Source of the DNA: Bipolaris cookei
Lineage: Eukaryota; Ascomycota; Dothideomycetes; Pleosporales; Pleosporaceae
DNA length: 64,000 bases
Direction: 5' to 3'
Assembly: GCA_002286855.1 (NCBI GenBank)
Contig: NRSV01000076.1
Location: forward strand, 66,945 to 130,944
Shown in pieces: positions 22,346-34,709 of this stretch. The position numbers were made by a program, and so were the translations under genes. A model generated the notes under the pieces. It was not told the DNA's origin, did no database searches, and was given only the letters and a program-made list of their open reading frames with translations. How positions within the stretch are numbered: the first letter of the stretch is position 1; the number at the start of each line of letters is the position of its first letter.

Positions 22346-22634
22346 ATGCTGATGTATCTGTTGCGTGGTCATTTCTACGAATAGAATATCAAGACGGCTG
22401 CCTACTGTAACTGGCGAAAGTTTTTTGTGAAATCATTAATTTCCCGTGAAAGTGACCACTGTTTACCATTTCTGCGTTTGCTGTTCCCACTTTACCTATC
22501 TGACCTCACCGTCCCTTCCTGTACTTTGCTCCTGGTACCAACAACCCTTCCCCTCTATTACCACACTTGATCCAAGCACCAAAGTCTTCACACGACTTAG
22601 CACAAGTACGACTATAACGAAAAAGACCAAATCC

Positions 22635-23402
22635 ATGGATTCGAGCGACTTCAACATAGCAGTCTCGAATCTCAACATCGATGAAGGCGACACTATTGAA
22701 GACGTCATGAACATACCCTTTACGACCGCTATAGATGCGCCCGTGCAAGACTTTGGCACGTTGTATCCGCATGACCAGGCAGAGTCAGATGAGGAAGAGC
22801 AAATGAGCAAGCATCGCAGACTGGTCGAGGAGAAGCTGAGAGCACAGGTGTCAGCGCAAGAACTCGAGTCCAAGATGGCAGCAACAAAAGAAGTAACCGA
22901 GCAGTATGCGACTCAGAATGGCTACGTGGAGGAAGAAAGCGATGTCGAATCCACTCATGATTCTCCCACGTTTCAAGAAGTCAGTATGCGTTCACATGAA
23001 GACAAACAACTGCTAATACCCTGACAGTCCCCCGACACAAACAACAAGAAACTCTCTCCTCCCATACCACTTCCCAACCGCACCCGTCGAGCCTCCGAAC
23101 CCACTCTCTCCCCAAGCACCTCATCAACAGCCGTACCGTCCATGCTAGACACTCCCTCTAAAGCACCCCACAAGCACCCCTCAAACTCACCATCAAAACG
23201 CTGCCGCAACCCGGACTCACACAAAATCGACACTGATCAGGAAGCCGACGAAGCAGCAGCCCTAGCAGATCTTGAACAATACCGAACCATAGATCTAGCG
23301 CCCCTGGACCACATTATGCAGAGTAGCACTGCTGGCGATTTGATTACGCACGGTACACCGATTAAAGTGCGGGATGTAGATATTTTTCGGGCAAGAGAGT
23401 GA
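22635..23402 (+). CDS. Hypothetical acidic, low-complexity protein
   Basis: Exons 22635-22979 and 23028-23402 with a 48 bp intron (GTCAGT donor, GACAG acceptor, phase 0) give 239 residues. I chose the ATG at 22635 (MDSSDFN) over an upstream in-frame ATG at 22446, because the upstream stretch looks like 5' UTR. The N-terminal half is acidic with a helical segment around KHRRLVEEKLRAQVSAQEL; the middle is Ser/Pro/Thr-rich. The C-terminus (YRTIDLAPLDHIM and following) looks conserved. I do not recognise the family. Confidence 0.65.
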
Positions 23403-23866
23403 GAAGAAAAGAAAGACAGAGGAGTAGTCCTGATAGGCGCTGCCGATATTCCATCACGCAGAAAAAGCAGTACTTACACAGTATTGAAAATGTAGAGATA
23501 GAAAAAGCCGATTTTTTAACTTTTCTTCTCCTATTTGTCCCATGATGAATAAATAAAAATGAGTAAACATAGCGCCATCCTAATGCCCCTATTTCCATCT
23601 GTACCAGCACTAACAATGCTACACAAACCCCCGCATATTCCCTCTTTTCTTTTGCAAAAATAGAGATAAAGTCCCAACCCTGTATTTAAGCAAAGATTGC
23701 AGATATGTAGTGTAAGTCCGCATTGCTCCCAAAAAAGTCTAATCAATCCAAGCCACAAACATATACATTTACGCGTCATTTACCGCCCGTTGCGCCCTCT
23801 CCTCTGCCCCCATAAGTGTCTCAACCTCGTAAGGGAAAGACACTGCTGAGAAGAGGACTGCCACCG

Positions 23867-26800
23867 TCATAGCTGATGAGATAGATCCTGCTGCTCGTCC
23901 TGGAGACCTAGCCGCGTGCCGCTGCGTCTACGGTCCCGCTCCTCGTCCTTCTCTCGCATTTCAGTGGCGAAATCTGCTTCGTCGTTGCTGTGGCCTTCGT
24001 AGTCTGTTAGGTCGTCGCTCATGATGTGTAAGATTTGGCTGAACGTGCAGCTCTTCCAGCGGCCCATGCCTTCCATGAGGTCTGCGCAGTGCAAGAGGGT
24101 GCGACGTGCGGCGAGATAGCCGCCATCGAGGGCGATGCCGGTTATGCTGAATGGACCGCCATGACGGATGAATTTGAAGGCATCGGTTGAGTCTGTGAAG
24201 CCGACGGGGGACGGCGAGTTGTCTATGAAACCGAGCTGGCCGACGGAAAGCCAGTCAACGGGATCAAGAAGCTCGATACATGAGTCATTTGATGGGCAGT
24301 TGCCGTTGGTAGAGTTGGAGGAGTGGGGCGGGACGGTGAAAATGTAAAGGCCTAGTACGAGGGCGGCTTCAAAGAGAGCGACGACACTATGAGGGTTGAC
24401 TATGTCGCTGACTTTGCGGTCGAAGAGTAGCTTGTAAATTTGGGAGGCATGGAGAACGCTGCGTCGAGCGCTAGGTGTTTGACTCCACGTCGAAATGTCT
24501 TCGAGGGCGTTGACGGCGGGCTCGGGGCCTGAGCGCCCAGCTGCGAGCTCAAAGTAGCGCAGGTTAGCACCGAGAAGCATGCACGAAGCATGCCAAAGAA
24601 CGGCAGAGTTGAGGTCTGCGGTGCGGACGGCGTCGATGGAGGAGCTCGAGAGATTGATTAGCAAAGGGAGGATGTCACGACTTCGTGGGTCTTCGGCATA
24701 AATGCGCCAGGGCTCCATTTGCTTCTGGTGTCCTGTCGCAGGGGCTAAGCGATCGTTGCTCTCGTAGATACGGAGGAGGAGCAGTGTTAGTAAACATCGA
24801 AAGCTACTGGTATCAAGTTTCAATCCCGGCGTTGGATGAAATGATGGCGTAATCTTTTGTGAATGAATCTTGGCACCTCTTTGGACTAGATGGAACCATT
24901 TTGCAGCGCTGTTGACATGGTACAAAGCGTAATCGGACGGCGGAAGAATGTGAACTGTTTCTGGGCGTATCATGGGAGATGTTGAGAGATATCCTGCCCA
25001 CCAGCAATCTGCCTCGACCAGACCGAATATAATTCGCTTGCTGCATTCAATCTTGGACCAGGTCTTCCATTTAGCGTCGATGTCGATAATTTCATCGAGG
25101 AGGGGTTCTATCGGGCCGGCTTCGTTCGCAGAGAAGAGGCTTTGGCTCAGAGCAAACTGTGGCAATTAGTATCATAATAAGAATAGGCGTGAATGTGGCA
25201 CATACACTAATGAGCTCTGCATATAGCTTCTCGGCTTGCGCGATACGGCTTTTCCGCTGGGCATAGGTCAGCTTATGACTAAACTGTTTTCTTTGGTAAA
25301 CTCACTCCGGTAATAGAGGCCAGATTGAGAGCTAGTAAGCTGGTAGCGATAACTCGCATCTGTCTATGTGGTGGCTGGTCTGATGCTGGTAACGATTGTA
25401 ACTCCACCATGACAAGCTGCAGCACAGCCTAAATGCATGTTAGCGGATAGAAGTTTATCTTGTGTGCTCTTCTTACAGGAAATGTGCGCGTTACGAATTT
25501 GGCTGCGCCTGCTGTTCCCAGAATGCTCAATCCAATTAGACACATGCATAGCAGTAACGACCGCGGAGCATTTTTGGCTGAAAATGTTGGTATATGAATG
25601 ATTGGAAGGGTAGGATGGAAGTAGTAGAGATACATCTCCAAAGCAATGTCAAGAATCTCAGCGGGTGGAAACTGGATGCCCTCTACGCTCGGACTTCCCG
25701 TAGCATCTCCACTTGACGACATGGTATCAGCCACGGATTCTGACCGTAGCAGATTCGAGATGGGCAGGTTGTTCAATGTATTTTGCAGCTTGCTTCTACA
25801 TTCCTCATCAAGACCCCAACGCTGGTTTCTGCGTTGCCTCTCGCTGGCGGGTGTATCCGTCAGTCTGGAATCATACTCGGAGAGGATATTGGTGTAATCG
25901 GACGAGACCAGACTCTGCCACAGATTTGGCATTAAACGCAACGAGCGCCGATTTCGTGACGGCCAGCAATTCTGGACTCTTTGAAAGCGCTCTCTTGGTA
26001 CTCTGCTTGCAATGGATGCGCTACTCCCTGACGGGCTGGCTTGGTTTTCTTGCATTGCTCGAAAGGCGTCCGAGTCGAAGAAGCCGCCATCAACCCCCCC
26101 TACTCCAAGCGAGTGCGGTCCGTTTGGCGTGTGACCCCCGTGCTCTGTTGGAAACAGCCACGTCTGTAGTGCATCTGCTGGGGTGCGGTTGGGAATTGGG
26201 TTGGTGCTCTGGACGAGTTCAAACGCCCACTGGTCCAAGCTCGAAACATGTCCTGCAGGGGAGAATGAAAGGACCTCCATGGCTGGATCAATGGGGGGGC
26301 CCATGCTGTCGTGGTGATTGCGGCTCTGCATCGACGCGGTTTCCGCGCGGGAAATGAGCATTGGCGACGGCGACCGCCATGGGGTGTCGACTCCAGGTTC
26401 AAGGTGCTGGGCAGCATTAATAAGCGCCTCGATGCGATCATCACCGGGTGAAGCCGGATGCAGTCGCGAGGCAGGCTGGCGCACGTGAGGAGTGGAAGCA
26501 AGATGGGCGCTGTAGTGGCGGTTTGGGTTCATGTGCTGGATTTGCGCATCTGTCCTGCTGGTCATGGGCGAGAAGCTGGCGTCGTCCTGGATGGGAGGTG
26601 TCTGCATTGGCGTGGGACCGCTGTTTGCGCGTGAAGGCACTGCTGACATTGGAGTCTTGCCATCGTCAAGAGAGTTGTGGCGCAGAGGCTGCTGCGTCGA
26701 GGCATTCTGCTGCTGTCCATTATTTTTCATCCGGTTTATGGCATTTTGGGCATGGCCTTTGCAGTGTCGAAATAGGACGTCGCTGATTGGAGGTTGGACA

Positions 26801-27096
26801 CGGGAAACTCTTTTTTACTTTTTCTCAAGGAAGCCTCACCTGCGCGAAAAGTGCTTTTTGCATGTCGGGCACTCGTAGGGGCGCTCTCTGGTGTCTGGTT
26901 GATTGATTAGTTGCCGGTGCTGTTTTCGTCGTCGTCGTCGACAGACTGGGGCAGACATACGGGACCGCTCATGACGCTTCACATGTTCGACTGTCAAGCG
27001 GGTCAGTTGGTGGGAGTTTCATGGTCGTCAGGCAGCGGAGGGCAACATACGCTTGGTGAAAGTGCGATCGCACATGCTACACTGCTTCAGTGCCAT
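23867..27096 (-). CDS. C2H2 zinc-finger plus fungal_trans transcription factor (HxnR-like candidate)
   Basis: Seven exons join with consistent phases: 27051-27096, 26961-26990, 26840-26894, 25477-26782, 25306-25428, 25206-25256 and 23867-25156; the product is 966 residues. The first three small exons and the start of the fourth build two C2H2 fingers: CSMCDRTFTK with HVKRH, then CPTCKKHFSR with RHCKGH. A long Ser/Pro/Gln/Asn-rich linker follows. The fungal-specific transcription factor domain starts near residue 400 (EILDIALEMYLYYFHPTLPI) and continues to the C-terminus. This order, N-terminal C2H2 pair then fungal_trans, is what I recall for HxnR, the nicotinate-pathway activator, but other ascomycete regulators share it. 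It lies 11 kb from the SDR and may act on the first block. Confidence 0.85.
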
Positions 27097-28911
27097 GGTT
27101 GGCAGCAGTTGCAATGTCTCAATGGGTTTGGCGGATGATCGGAGGACCCTTCGAAGGCCGGCGCCCGGAGGCGCTAGTTAGGCTGCCAAGCCATGGTGGA
27201 CTGCGGGGGAAGCCATGCCCTATGCCTTGACTCGGCCTACTATGCGACCAGTATAGGCTCATGTCAACCTCATCTACCAGATGCATATAAATCCGCAGTA
27301 CCTCCTCTAGATTGCACCGCCCGACAATCTCCCTCTCCAATCGTTGCCACCCGATCCCAATGCTTGTCTGACGGTTGCTACGCCCTATGCCAATCACGCA
27401 GCCACACCCCAACACACAAAGCCTATCGCTTACCACACCCCATGAGCTCACCATCCAGCCCCAGAGATCATGCTGCGCCTTGTCTTAACTGCCCGGTCGC
27501 CCGAGGTAAAAATGCGTAGTGGTGCTATTCTGCTAATGTAGTATTGGAAAAGGACTGCGTTCAGGTCTGACTTTTCGAAGGATTCCCTCCTACTTCAACC
27601 CTGGATCACCTCACATGTGGGATGTGATGCGTATACTGGTGGGGCCATGTCGACCTACTGGCCAAATTGGATGTTGCCACCGTTCCAATTGTCTTGTTAC
27701 GGCAGTGTGCTTTGCTCAATGTAGCAGTTGTTAGTTGATTGCTTCTTTGGACATCGGTTAATAACTCGCATGTTGGTCTCCTGGTCGGACATCGGACATC
27801 GGAGATTTTGCGTATAGGGTGGATTTCAAAAGGCTTTGAGGCGTTTGGACCGCCTTTGAAAACTCGCTCCTGACCAATCAATTCGCTGTCAATATGCAAT
27901 TAATCATTCTCGCGTGCCAGAGCACCCTCTATTGCACGTGGCGTGGCTGTTGACACTAATTTCACAATATGCGTTCTCCATTTATCCTGTCCAAATGCCT
28001 GACAAAGTTTGGTGCTATGCACGGAAATCCAAGAAGAGCTCAACCGGACATGGCTCGGTGCCTCTGCAAAGTGTATACTACTGATCATGTCTGGACCAGT
28101 TTCATGCACATCAATCTCAAGAAGTACGCATCTTGCGGACTCGTCACGTACTCCGAGCACATCCCCATTGGCACGGGGAGATCATGCCACTTGATTCATG
28201 GAAAATCGTCTTTCTCAAACAGTGTTACACCTCGATTCTATCTTGTGGGGTGAGGTGGATACGCGGCCAAGGACCATGTTGATCAACAGATATATATTGC
28301 CAGACAAGCAAGACGCCAATGTTGATGACATGCACACCATCACGCTTCTGAAACCACAGTCACACTCAACATCCAAGCCTCCATATCGACATCACTCGTC
28401 ACGACGACAAATGAGGGACGTGTTGGAAGACCAATTCTGTGTGGGGCATCGGTGGGGCTAGCGCGTCAACAAGGGTAAAAGAGGACGATGTCGTGGGGCC
28501 TCTAGTGACATTGCATATGCGCGTGCATGCTGACACGACCACGCAAAACAAGGTTTGAATAACCCTGAAAGAAACGCCGAAACAGTAAATTTGCTCAGCA
28601 GACCAAAACGCTGGAAAAAAGACGAAGAGAAGAAAAAAAAGGGGGGAGAAGTGAAGGGAAAAACATAACAAGACCGCGTATTGACCGAGCAGGACCTCCA
28701 TCGTTCGGAATGGGCGACGTGGTGGATCGGGCAGGTGAGCAAGGCGTTGGAACTGGGCTCTTACACAGATTGGTTATCATTGGGCTTGGGTTACCATATC
28801 AGTATACGTACATACAACACCTGCGTCCGAAGTCGTACATGTGTACATACATAGCGAGAGAGAATAACTTATGCATTTGTTGTACAAATTATGTTTCTTA
28901 TTATGCACCTG
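27097..28911. other. Intergenic region, no convincing gene
   Basis: About 1.8 kb upstream of the zinc-finger gene and downstream of the CoA-transferase. Open frames in all six directions are under 115 residues and lack recognisable motifs. A short direct repeat, CATCGGACATCGGA, occurs at about 27787. A and G runs lie at 28620-28650. Confidence 0.5.
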
Positions 28912-30617
28912 CTATGCAACAATGCCAGTATCTCTCAACTCCCTGATTTTGTCCTCGCCATACCCCAGTACCTCTCTCAAGACTTCATCCGTATGCTCGC
29001 CTAGTAGCGGCGGCGGCATTCGAATCTTGGGCTCTGCTCTTGAGTATTTGACTGGATGATTTACAAGCTTGACTTTTCCAAGAGCTTTGTGATCAACTTC
29101 TTCTATCATGCCTCTTGTGCGCACGTGCTCGTGCTCTACTGTTGCCTTGATGTCGTTGACAGCCGCATACGGCATTCCGCTGCCTTCAAAAATATCCAGC
29201 CATTCTTTTGTAGTCTTGGTCTTGAGTTCTGCTTCCACCAAGGCGTCAAGTGTGGTGCGATGTTGTACGCGAAGAGCATTCGTCAGGAAGCGTGGGTCTG
29301 TCGCCCATTCCGGATGTGACAGCTTATCGCAAAGGATTTTGAAGAGGCGATCATTGCATCCGCCTACTGCAATGTTGGTATCCTTTGTTGCATATGCCCT
29401 GTATGGCACTACGGTTGCTGTGCATGCTGTTAACTTTCTTTCCATGTCCCACGTTCACATCCATATATCTATGCACTTCCCCAACCAATTCCCTTTGATC
29501 GCCAAATATGAAAAAAGGCAACTCACCATGTGCAGTACCCCATCTCCCACTATCCCCCTTCCCCGTCACCAATGCACTACTCGCGATATTCGCCAGGCCA
29601 GAAACCTGCACATCACTCAAACTCGCATCGATCCACTGTCCCAGCCCCGTACTCTTACGCGCATACAGTGCCGCCTGAATCCCAATTGCCGTGTACATGC
29701 CCGTCATGATATCAGTAACCGCAACCCCGACCTTGACGGGCGGTCCATCTCGCTCGCCCGTAATGTGCATGAGCCCCATTTCCGCTTCCACCATGACATC
29801 GTAGCCTGCGCGGTCGCGATACGGCCCGGTTTGCCCGTAGCCCGTTACCGACGCGTAGATGAGCGAGGGGTTGAGTGCCGAGAGGGTAGCATAGTCGAGT
29901 TTGTATTTTGCAAGTGATCCAGGGAGATAGTTTTCTACCAACACGTCGCATTGCTTGACTAATTTGTGCAGGATAGATGTTCCGGTGGGGTTGTTGAAGG
30001 CGAGGCCGACGGATTTCTTATTACGGTTTACCTATGTCGAGATAAAAAAAAGGCAGTTAGTAAAGTCGGAACTAGATAATAAGAGATGAGTGGATATAGA
30101 AAGATAGACTTACAGAGAGATAATACGCACTCTCCCCTGGAAACTGCCGTTCCACACCATCAATATACGGTGCATTCGGCGGCCCCCAAGATCTCGTATC
30201 ATCACCTCTTGTCGGATGCTCAATCTTGATAACATCTGCTCTGCGCCCTTGTTAACAAAAAAAAGTCTAAGAATTAACCCTTAACCCTTTCCCCTCGTTT
30301 CCCCATCCATACGCCGCCGGAATAGGAAATACTTACCCCAAATCCCCAAGAATCTGCGTACAATACGGCTATACAAAACATACGGTTAGTAAAACATACC
30401 CAAAAGAGGTATCTAACCGATTTAATTCACATACCCCTGCAAGCACCCTCGTCATATCCAACACCTTTATTCCAGCCAACGGCAACTTCTCCACCGCCCT
30501 ACTATCTGCACTACTCGTCCTTGCTATCCCCCTCTTCACCCACTTTCTTTGCCCAGGCGTCTGGCGAAATAAACATTGCATGCGGGGTCGCTGGCTGCAT
30601 CTCGCGAGGGAATACAT
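28912..30617 (-). CDS. Class III (CaiB/BaiF) CoA-transferase, SUGCT-like, mitochondrial
   Basis: Five exons, 30435-30617, 30337-30368, 30114-30240, 29527-30031 and 28912-29426, join in frame to 453 residues. The N-terminal 40 residues are basic and lack acidic residues, consistent with a mitochondrial presequence. Family blocks in order are IKVLDMTRVLAGPYCTQILG, ADVIKIEHP, NRNKKSVGLAF, LVENYLPGSLAKY, GYGQTGPYRDRAGYDVMVEA with the expected catalytic Asp region, and WIDASLSDVQVSGLA. Members move CoA between dicarboxylates; the closest description is succinyl-CoA:glutarate or formyl-CoA type. It heads the second catabolic block, so it may activate a diacid intermediate there or a glutarate/hydroxyglutarate product of the first block; substrate is unknown. 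Confidence 0.9.
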
Positions 30618-31042
30618 GATTGATGTACTACCGAATCGTAGATGCTAATGAACAGCGATCGATGAATGGAAAAAAAGAAAAAAAATTAATAGTATGTATA
30701 ATTTGGATGGCCGAGGTATGAAGAGAGTGAACGCCCCACATACCGGCGCGCCTTGTGGGGTCCTGAGGGAGAATAGAGGGAGATGTGAAGTCGGATACTG
30801 CGTATGCACAGACGTATTTTCTTTGTAATAGTACATATGGTATCCGGCAAGTGAGGCAGTGTGGAAAGGGTGACGAGTATCAATTTTTCCTTCCATGCTC
30901 CATGCTAAAGTAAAAACCAAGTTCCTGAACTATCGAATTACAAGGTATCCTCCCAAACTGCACATGGGGCGCATAAACCTGCTTTAAACCCATCATACCG
31001 TTACCAGCACGTCAAGAAGAAAGAAGAAAGGAGGGAAAAGGG

Positions 31043-33171
31043 CTAAGCTTTTACCCCATTCACCCCATTAAGCCCATTTACCTTGCCCTTCCCCAAATAC
31101 CTCTCCAACTCCTCTCTATGCACCCCATCATCATCTCTCGTATTGGCGCCATGCGAGAAGCCACCAAAGTAATACGGTGCAAGCCGCTGTTTCTCAGCCA
31201 CCTTATCTTGCTTAATGCGAGCGAGGAGGTCCTGCGCGCGCTTGTTGGATGAGAAGCGGTCCTGCGAGATCATTAATTAGCAACGGGAAAGGAGAGGAAA
31301 AGGGGAAAGGGGAAAAGGGAGCGTACAGGCAGATTATCCCAGACATTGTAGTTAGTGCCATGAGTTTCGATAGTACCACAGCCTTTTCGTGCGTATTCGG
31401 TCCAGAGGAAGAGACGGCTGGTTTCGATCATTATAGTAAGTTGATCTTTTCCCTCGTCAGTATCTATACTTTCACGTCTTTGCATTCAAGTCGCTTCTTA
31501 CCGGTCAAACTCTTTTCTGGCACACTCTCGTGGATCCGCATCCCGTGCTGGTATCCCTCGTGGAACCCGCCATGGGGCGTGTGGCTCCCTTCGAAGCTGC
31601 CGCCGCCGGGCTGGAAGTCGTCGCTGCGGCTGAGGCCCTTACCGTATATGCAGGCGAGAAACTCGGAGGCTGAGTTGCGGTGGAAGTAGGGGAGGCGGAA
31701 GGTGTTTGTTGCTACATCCCAGCGGGGTCCGAACCATAGGAAGTCGCAGAGTGGCGTTAATGGGTCGCGGGATTTGGCTGTTAGGACGGTGAAAATAGAT
31801 GGGTCGGTGTGATCGATTGATGTGCTGTTTTGAGAGGAGAATTTGGTCAGGTCGTACTTGTAAGGAACGACGTTGCCGTGCCATGCTACGAGATCGAAAG
31901 GGCTGTGATTTTGCTGGATGGCTACGAGCCGGCCGTTTGTCTTGTTTACGATTTGCCAGTTCTCATGCAGCTCATCGTCAATAGCAGCCACCGGGTATAG
32001 AAAGTCGCGAGGATTGGCTAGTCCGTGGCCACCGAGAGGTCCAAGATCTGGGAGCTCCCACATGGAGCCCCACACTTCTGTGATGTACCCCCGTGCTACT
32101 GGAGTATCTGCAGCGAGGTTGAGACAGAATCTGATACCACGTTGAATCACGCAAATCTCCCCTGGCTGGAGAAATATCTTGCCCATCTCCGTCTTGATAT
32201 CGAGATTGCCTTGTTGGGCGCAAATGAGGAAGTCACCGTCAGTGTTGCAGAATGCTCGTCGGTCCATGCTGGAGTTAATCATGTAGACATAGAGTGCAAT
32301 GCCCTCTCTGATGTTTGGATCACCGCTGCCGGCAAGCGTGTGCAGACCATCGGCAAAGTCAATCTTTTCGTCATCCTTGGGCAACGGGAATGGCCTCCAC
32401 TCTGCTTGCTCGGGCAGAGTCTCGACTTTGGGGTTGATAGACAGGAAGCAGTTTGTAATGTTGGACTTGGACTCAAACGGAATATAACCCTCTGTTAAAT
32501 ATTAGTACTGACCTCATCGTATTGAACATGATACATACGGTGTGCAGCCGCTGGCCGGCAGCGGTACATAAAAGTACTATAGTTGTGCGCGCGGGGAGCA
32601 GCAAATGCGGAATATGTAATGCCTTCAGTATAGAGGCCAAACCGGGCTTCTTGGGGGTTGTTCTGTGCTACTGGAAGTGTGCCTGGAATCACTTCAGATT
32701 GGTGTCGATTTCCCCATCCTGCTTGGTAGTCGTATGGATCATTGGCTCGTGTTGGCTTTAGCCTCTGGAGATCGGTATAGTGGAAAACCTTCTGTGGGTC
32801 GGTGACGAGTTTGCGTTCTTTGAAGTCCTGCATCGTGTTCAATGCTTGAGCATGTAGAATGAATGTGTCAAAACTTACTGTATCGAAGAAAATCAGCCTT
32901 ATATTGGACTTCTCCTCTTTGTGGAACGGTATGCCGACATCTGCCGCCACTAGATGATCGGTCTGTGCATGATGTGGTGGCGGGGCCTAATGCGCATGAT
33001 AGCGGGGTTAGGTCTTCGGTATATGGCTTACAAGAGCTACAAGAGACCCACAACGAGTGAAGGACGATCGGGACCGGGTTAGTGGGACTTGTGAGGTCAG
33101 AGTGTCTTACCTGTTGCTTGGGAGATGGAACCACATCATGGGCCTTATCATTCTTCGTTTGCGGGGTGCCA
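31043..33171 (-). CDS. Homogentisate 1,2-dioxygenase-family ring-cleavage enzyme
   Basis: Clear exons are 32827-32879 onward (upstream edge uncertain, about 32948), 32539-32827, 31502-32491, 31327-31445 and 31043-31261. An N-terminal exon at about 33113-33171 from ATG 33171 is likely but its junction is unresolved. The body is unmistakably HGD: YDYQAGWGNRHQSE, LPVAQNNPQEARFGLY, GEICVIQRGIRFCLNL, ELPDLGPLGGHGLANPRDF and DPSIFTVLTAK. The iron ligands of the family are present in YFHRN, ASEF and HTPHG. At 540 residues or more it is longer than the usual 440; a C-terminal tail of about 70 residues ending GLNGVNGVKA is extra. HGD opens homogentisate by extradiol cleavage. No fumarylacetoacetase or maleylacetoacetate isomerase gene is nearby, so another hydroquinone-type substrate is plausible. 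Confidence 0.88.
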
Positions 33172-33281
33172 TCTCGAACTTAAGGAGAAATCTAGTGCTT
33201 ACTCAGATGTGCCATGGCAAATTTACGAGTCAATTGTCACCAAACTGAGCGGCTAATTTACAACAACTAACATTTAGTATA

Positions 33282-34709
33282 CTATTTCGATGCGGCTAAG
33301 ACTTCATCTACCATAAGTCCGCACGAACCCAGGTAGTTCTTGGCATCACATAACGAGCTCAGTTCCTCATTAGAGATCTTGTCCGTTATCTCAGACCGTG
33401 TCTGCAGAGCTTCCAACAAACTGGTATTGTGCTCTATACCCTCCTTGCATGCCTCGTAAACAATATCGTGTGCTTTTGAGCGACCAACATGTGGCGCAAG
33501 ACCCATCATGACAGCCTCAGCCACGATTAGGCCCTTGGTCGAATACAGATTCGTGAGCATTTGCATGGGATTCACGACTAGCCCAGAAAGCGCAAAGTCA
33601 GCCTGGTTGAGTGCACCAACCGCAATGACAAAACTCTCTGGGACAGCCACCCATTCCAGATGCCATGGACCGGAAGCGCGCTCGAAATCTGACACCATGC
33701 CATCGAGCACCAAACCTGCATTTGATCTCAAGATCTTCGATGCCGCCAGAATGACCTCGCTTGAAATGGGATTCCTCTTTTGTGGCATAGTAGACGAAGC
33801 GCCCCGATGGGGCACGAATGGCTCTGATACCTCGGAGAGTTCATTTGATGACATGATGATAATGTCCAGAGCCAGTTTTCCTAAAGATCCGCCAACAAGT
33901 GCAAGATAATTGGTGATCTCCGCAACGCCGTCTCGTGCAACATGCCAAGTAATGGGAGGATCTGTAAGCCCTAGGTCTTTTGCCATCTCCTTTCGAACAC
34001 GAATGCCGTCGTCGCCTGAGCCGAGCGAAGCCAAGGAACCCGCAGCTCCCCCAAATTGCACCATTAGTGCGCGGTCTCTGAGCTGTTCCAAGCGCTCAAG
34101 GTGTCTTTGAAATCCAGAAAGCCAAATGGCGCACTTGTGGCCAAAGGTAATAGGAAGAGCATGTTGCAAGTGGGTGCGGCCAGCCATGGGTGTATCTCGA
34201 TGCTTTTTCGAGAGATGTTCAAGATTCTTGATGACGGACCGTAGTGTACGCTCAACAATCTGGAGCCCTTCCTTCATCTGCAGAATGCTTGCCAAATCCA
34301 TGATATCCTGCGTGGTGGCGCCCCAATGCACGTAACGGCCGGCCTCATCACCGCAGGATGCAGACAGCTGGCGTACCAACGGAAAGATGGGGTATCCGAC
34401 GATTTCAGTTTCACGACGTAGCTTGTCGTAGTCCAACTGTGCCTTCTTGACTTTTGATGTCACGACTTCTCCAATGTGAGAGGGGATGACGTTGCATTTC
34501 GATTGTGCCCTGGCCAGGGCTGTCTCAGCGTCGATGCATCGGTCAATATATGCCTTGTCGTCGAACACTTTTCGAATTTCATCCGTGCCAAAGAGGGTGC
34601 GAAAGATGACTGAATCAATTGCGCTGACGCTGCCGAGTAGTCGCCGCTGAGGACGAATAGTGTTCAGTCGTGGAATTGCACGTAGTGGGGCGCGTCGAAG
34701 CAAGAACAT
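33282..34709 (-). CDS. PcaB/adenylosuccinate lyase-type enzyme (3-carboxy-cis,cis-muconate cycloisomerase-like)
   Basis: Single exon of 475 residues. The fumarase/aspartase superfamily signature GASSTMPQKRNPISSEV lies near residue 300. Other family blocks are YVHWGATTQDIMD, MAGRTHLQHALPITFGHK and FGGAAGSLASLG. The QHALPITFG and WGATTQD forms are closer to bacterial PcaB and PurB than to argininosuccinate lyase or fumarase. The first 30 residues are Arg-rich without acidic residues, a likely mitochondrial presequence. Standard fungal carboxymuconate lactonising enzyme is an unrelated beta-propeller, so this would be the bacterial-type fold. It sits between dioxygenase and thiolase on the same strand, suggesting a ring-cleavage-product step, but adenylosuccinate-type chemistry on another substrate cannot be excluded. 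Confidence 0.85.
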   Translation of the reverse strand: MFLLRRAPLRAIPRLNTIRPQRRLLGSVSAIDSVIFRTLFGTDEIRKVFDDKAYIDRCIDAETALARAQSKCNVIPSHIGEVVTSKVKKAQLDYDKLRRETEIVGYPIFPLVRQLSASCGDEAGRYVHWGATTQDIMDLASILQMKEGLQIVERTLRSVIKNLEHLSKKHRDTPMAGRTHLQHALPITFGHKCAIWLSGFQRHLERLEQLRDRALMVQFGGAAGSLASLGSGDDGIRVRKEMAKDLGLTDPPITWHVARDGVAEITNYLALVGGSLGKLALDIIIMSSNELSEVSEPFVPHRGASSTMPQKRNPISSEVILAASKILRSNAGLVLDGMVSDFERASGPWHLEWVAVPESFVIAVGALNQADFALSGLVVNPMQMLTNLYSTKGLIVAEAVMMGLAPHVGRSKAHDIVYEACKEGIEHNTSLLEALQTRSEITDKISNEELSSLCDAKNYLGSCGLMVDEVLAASK

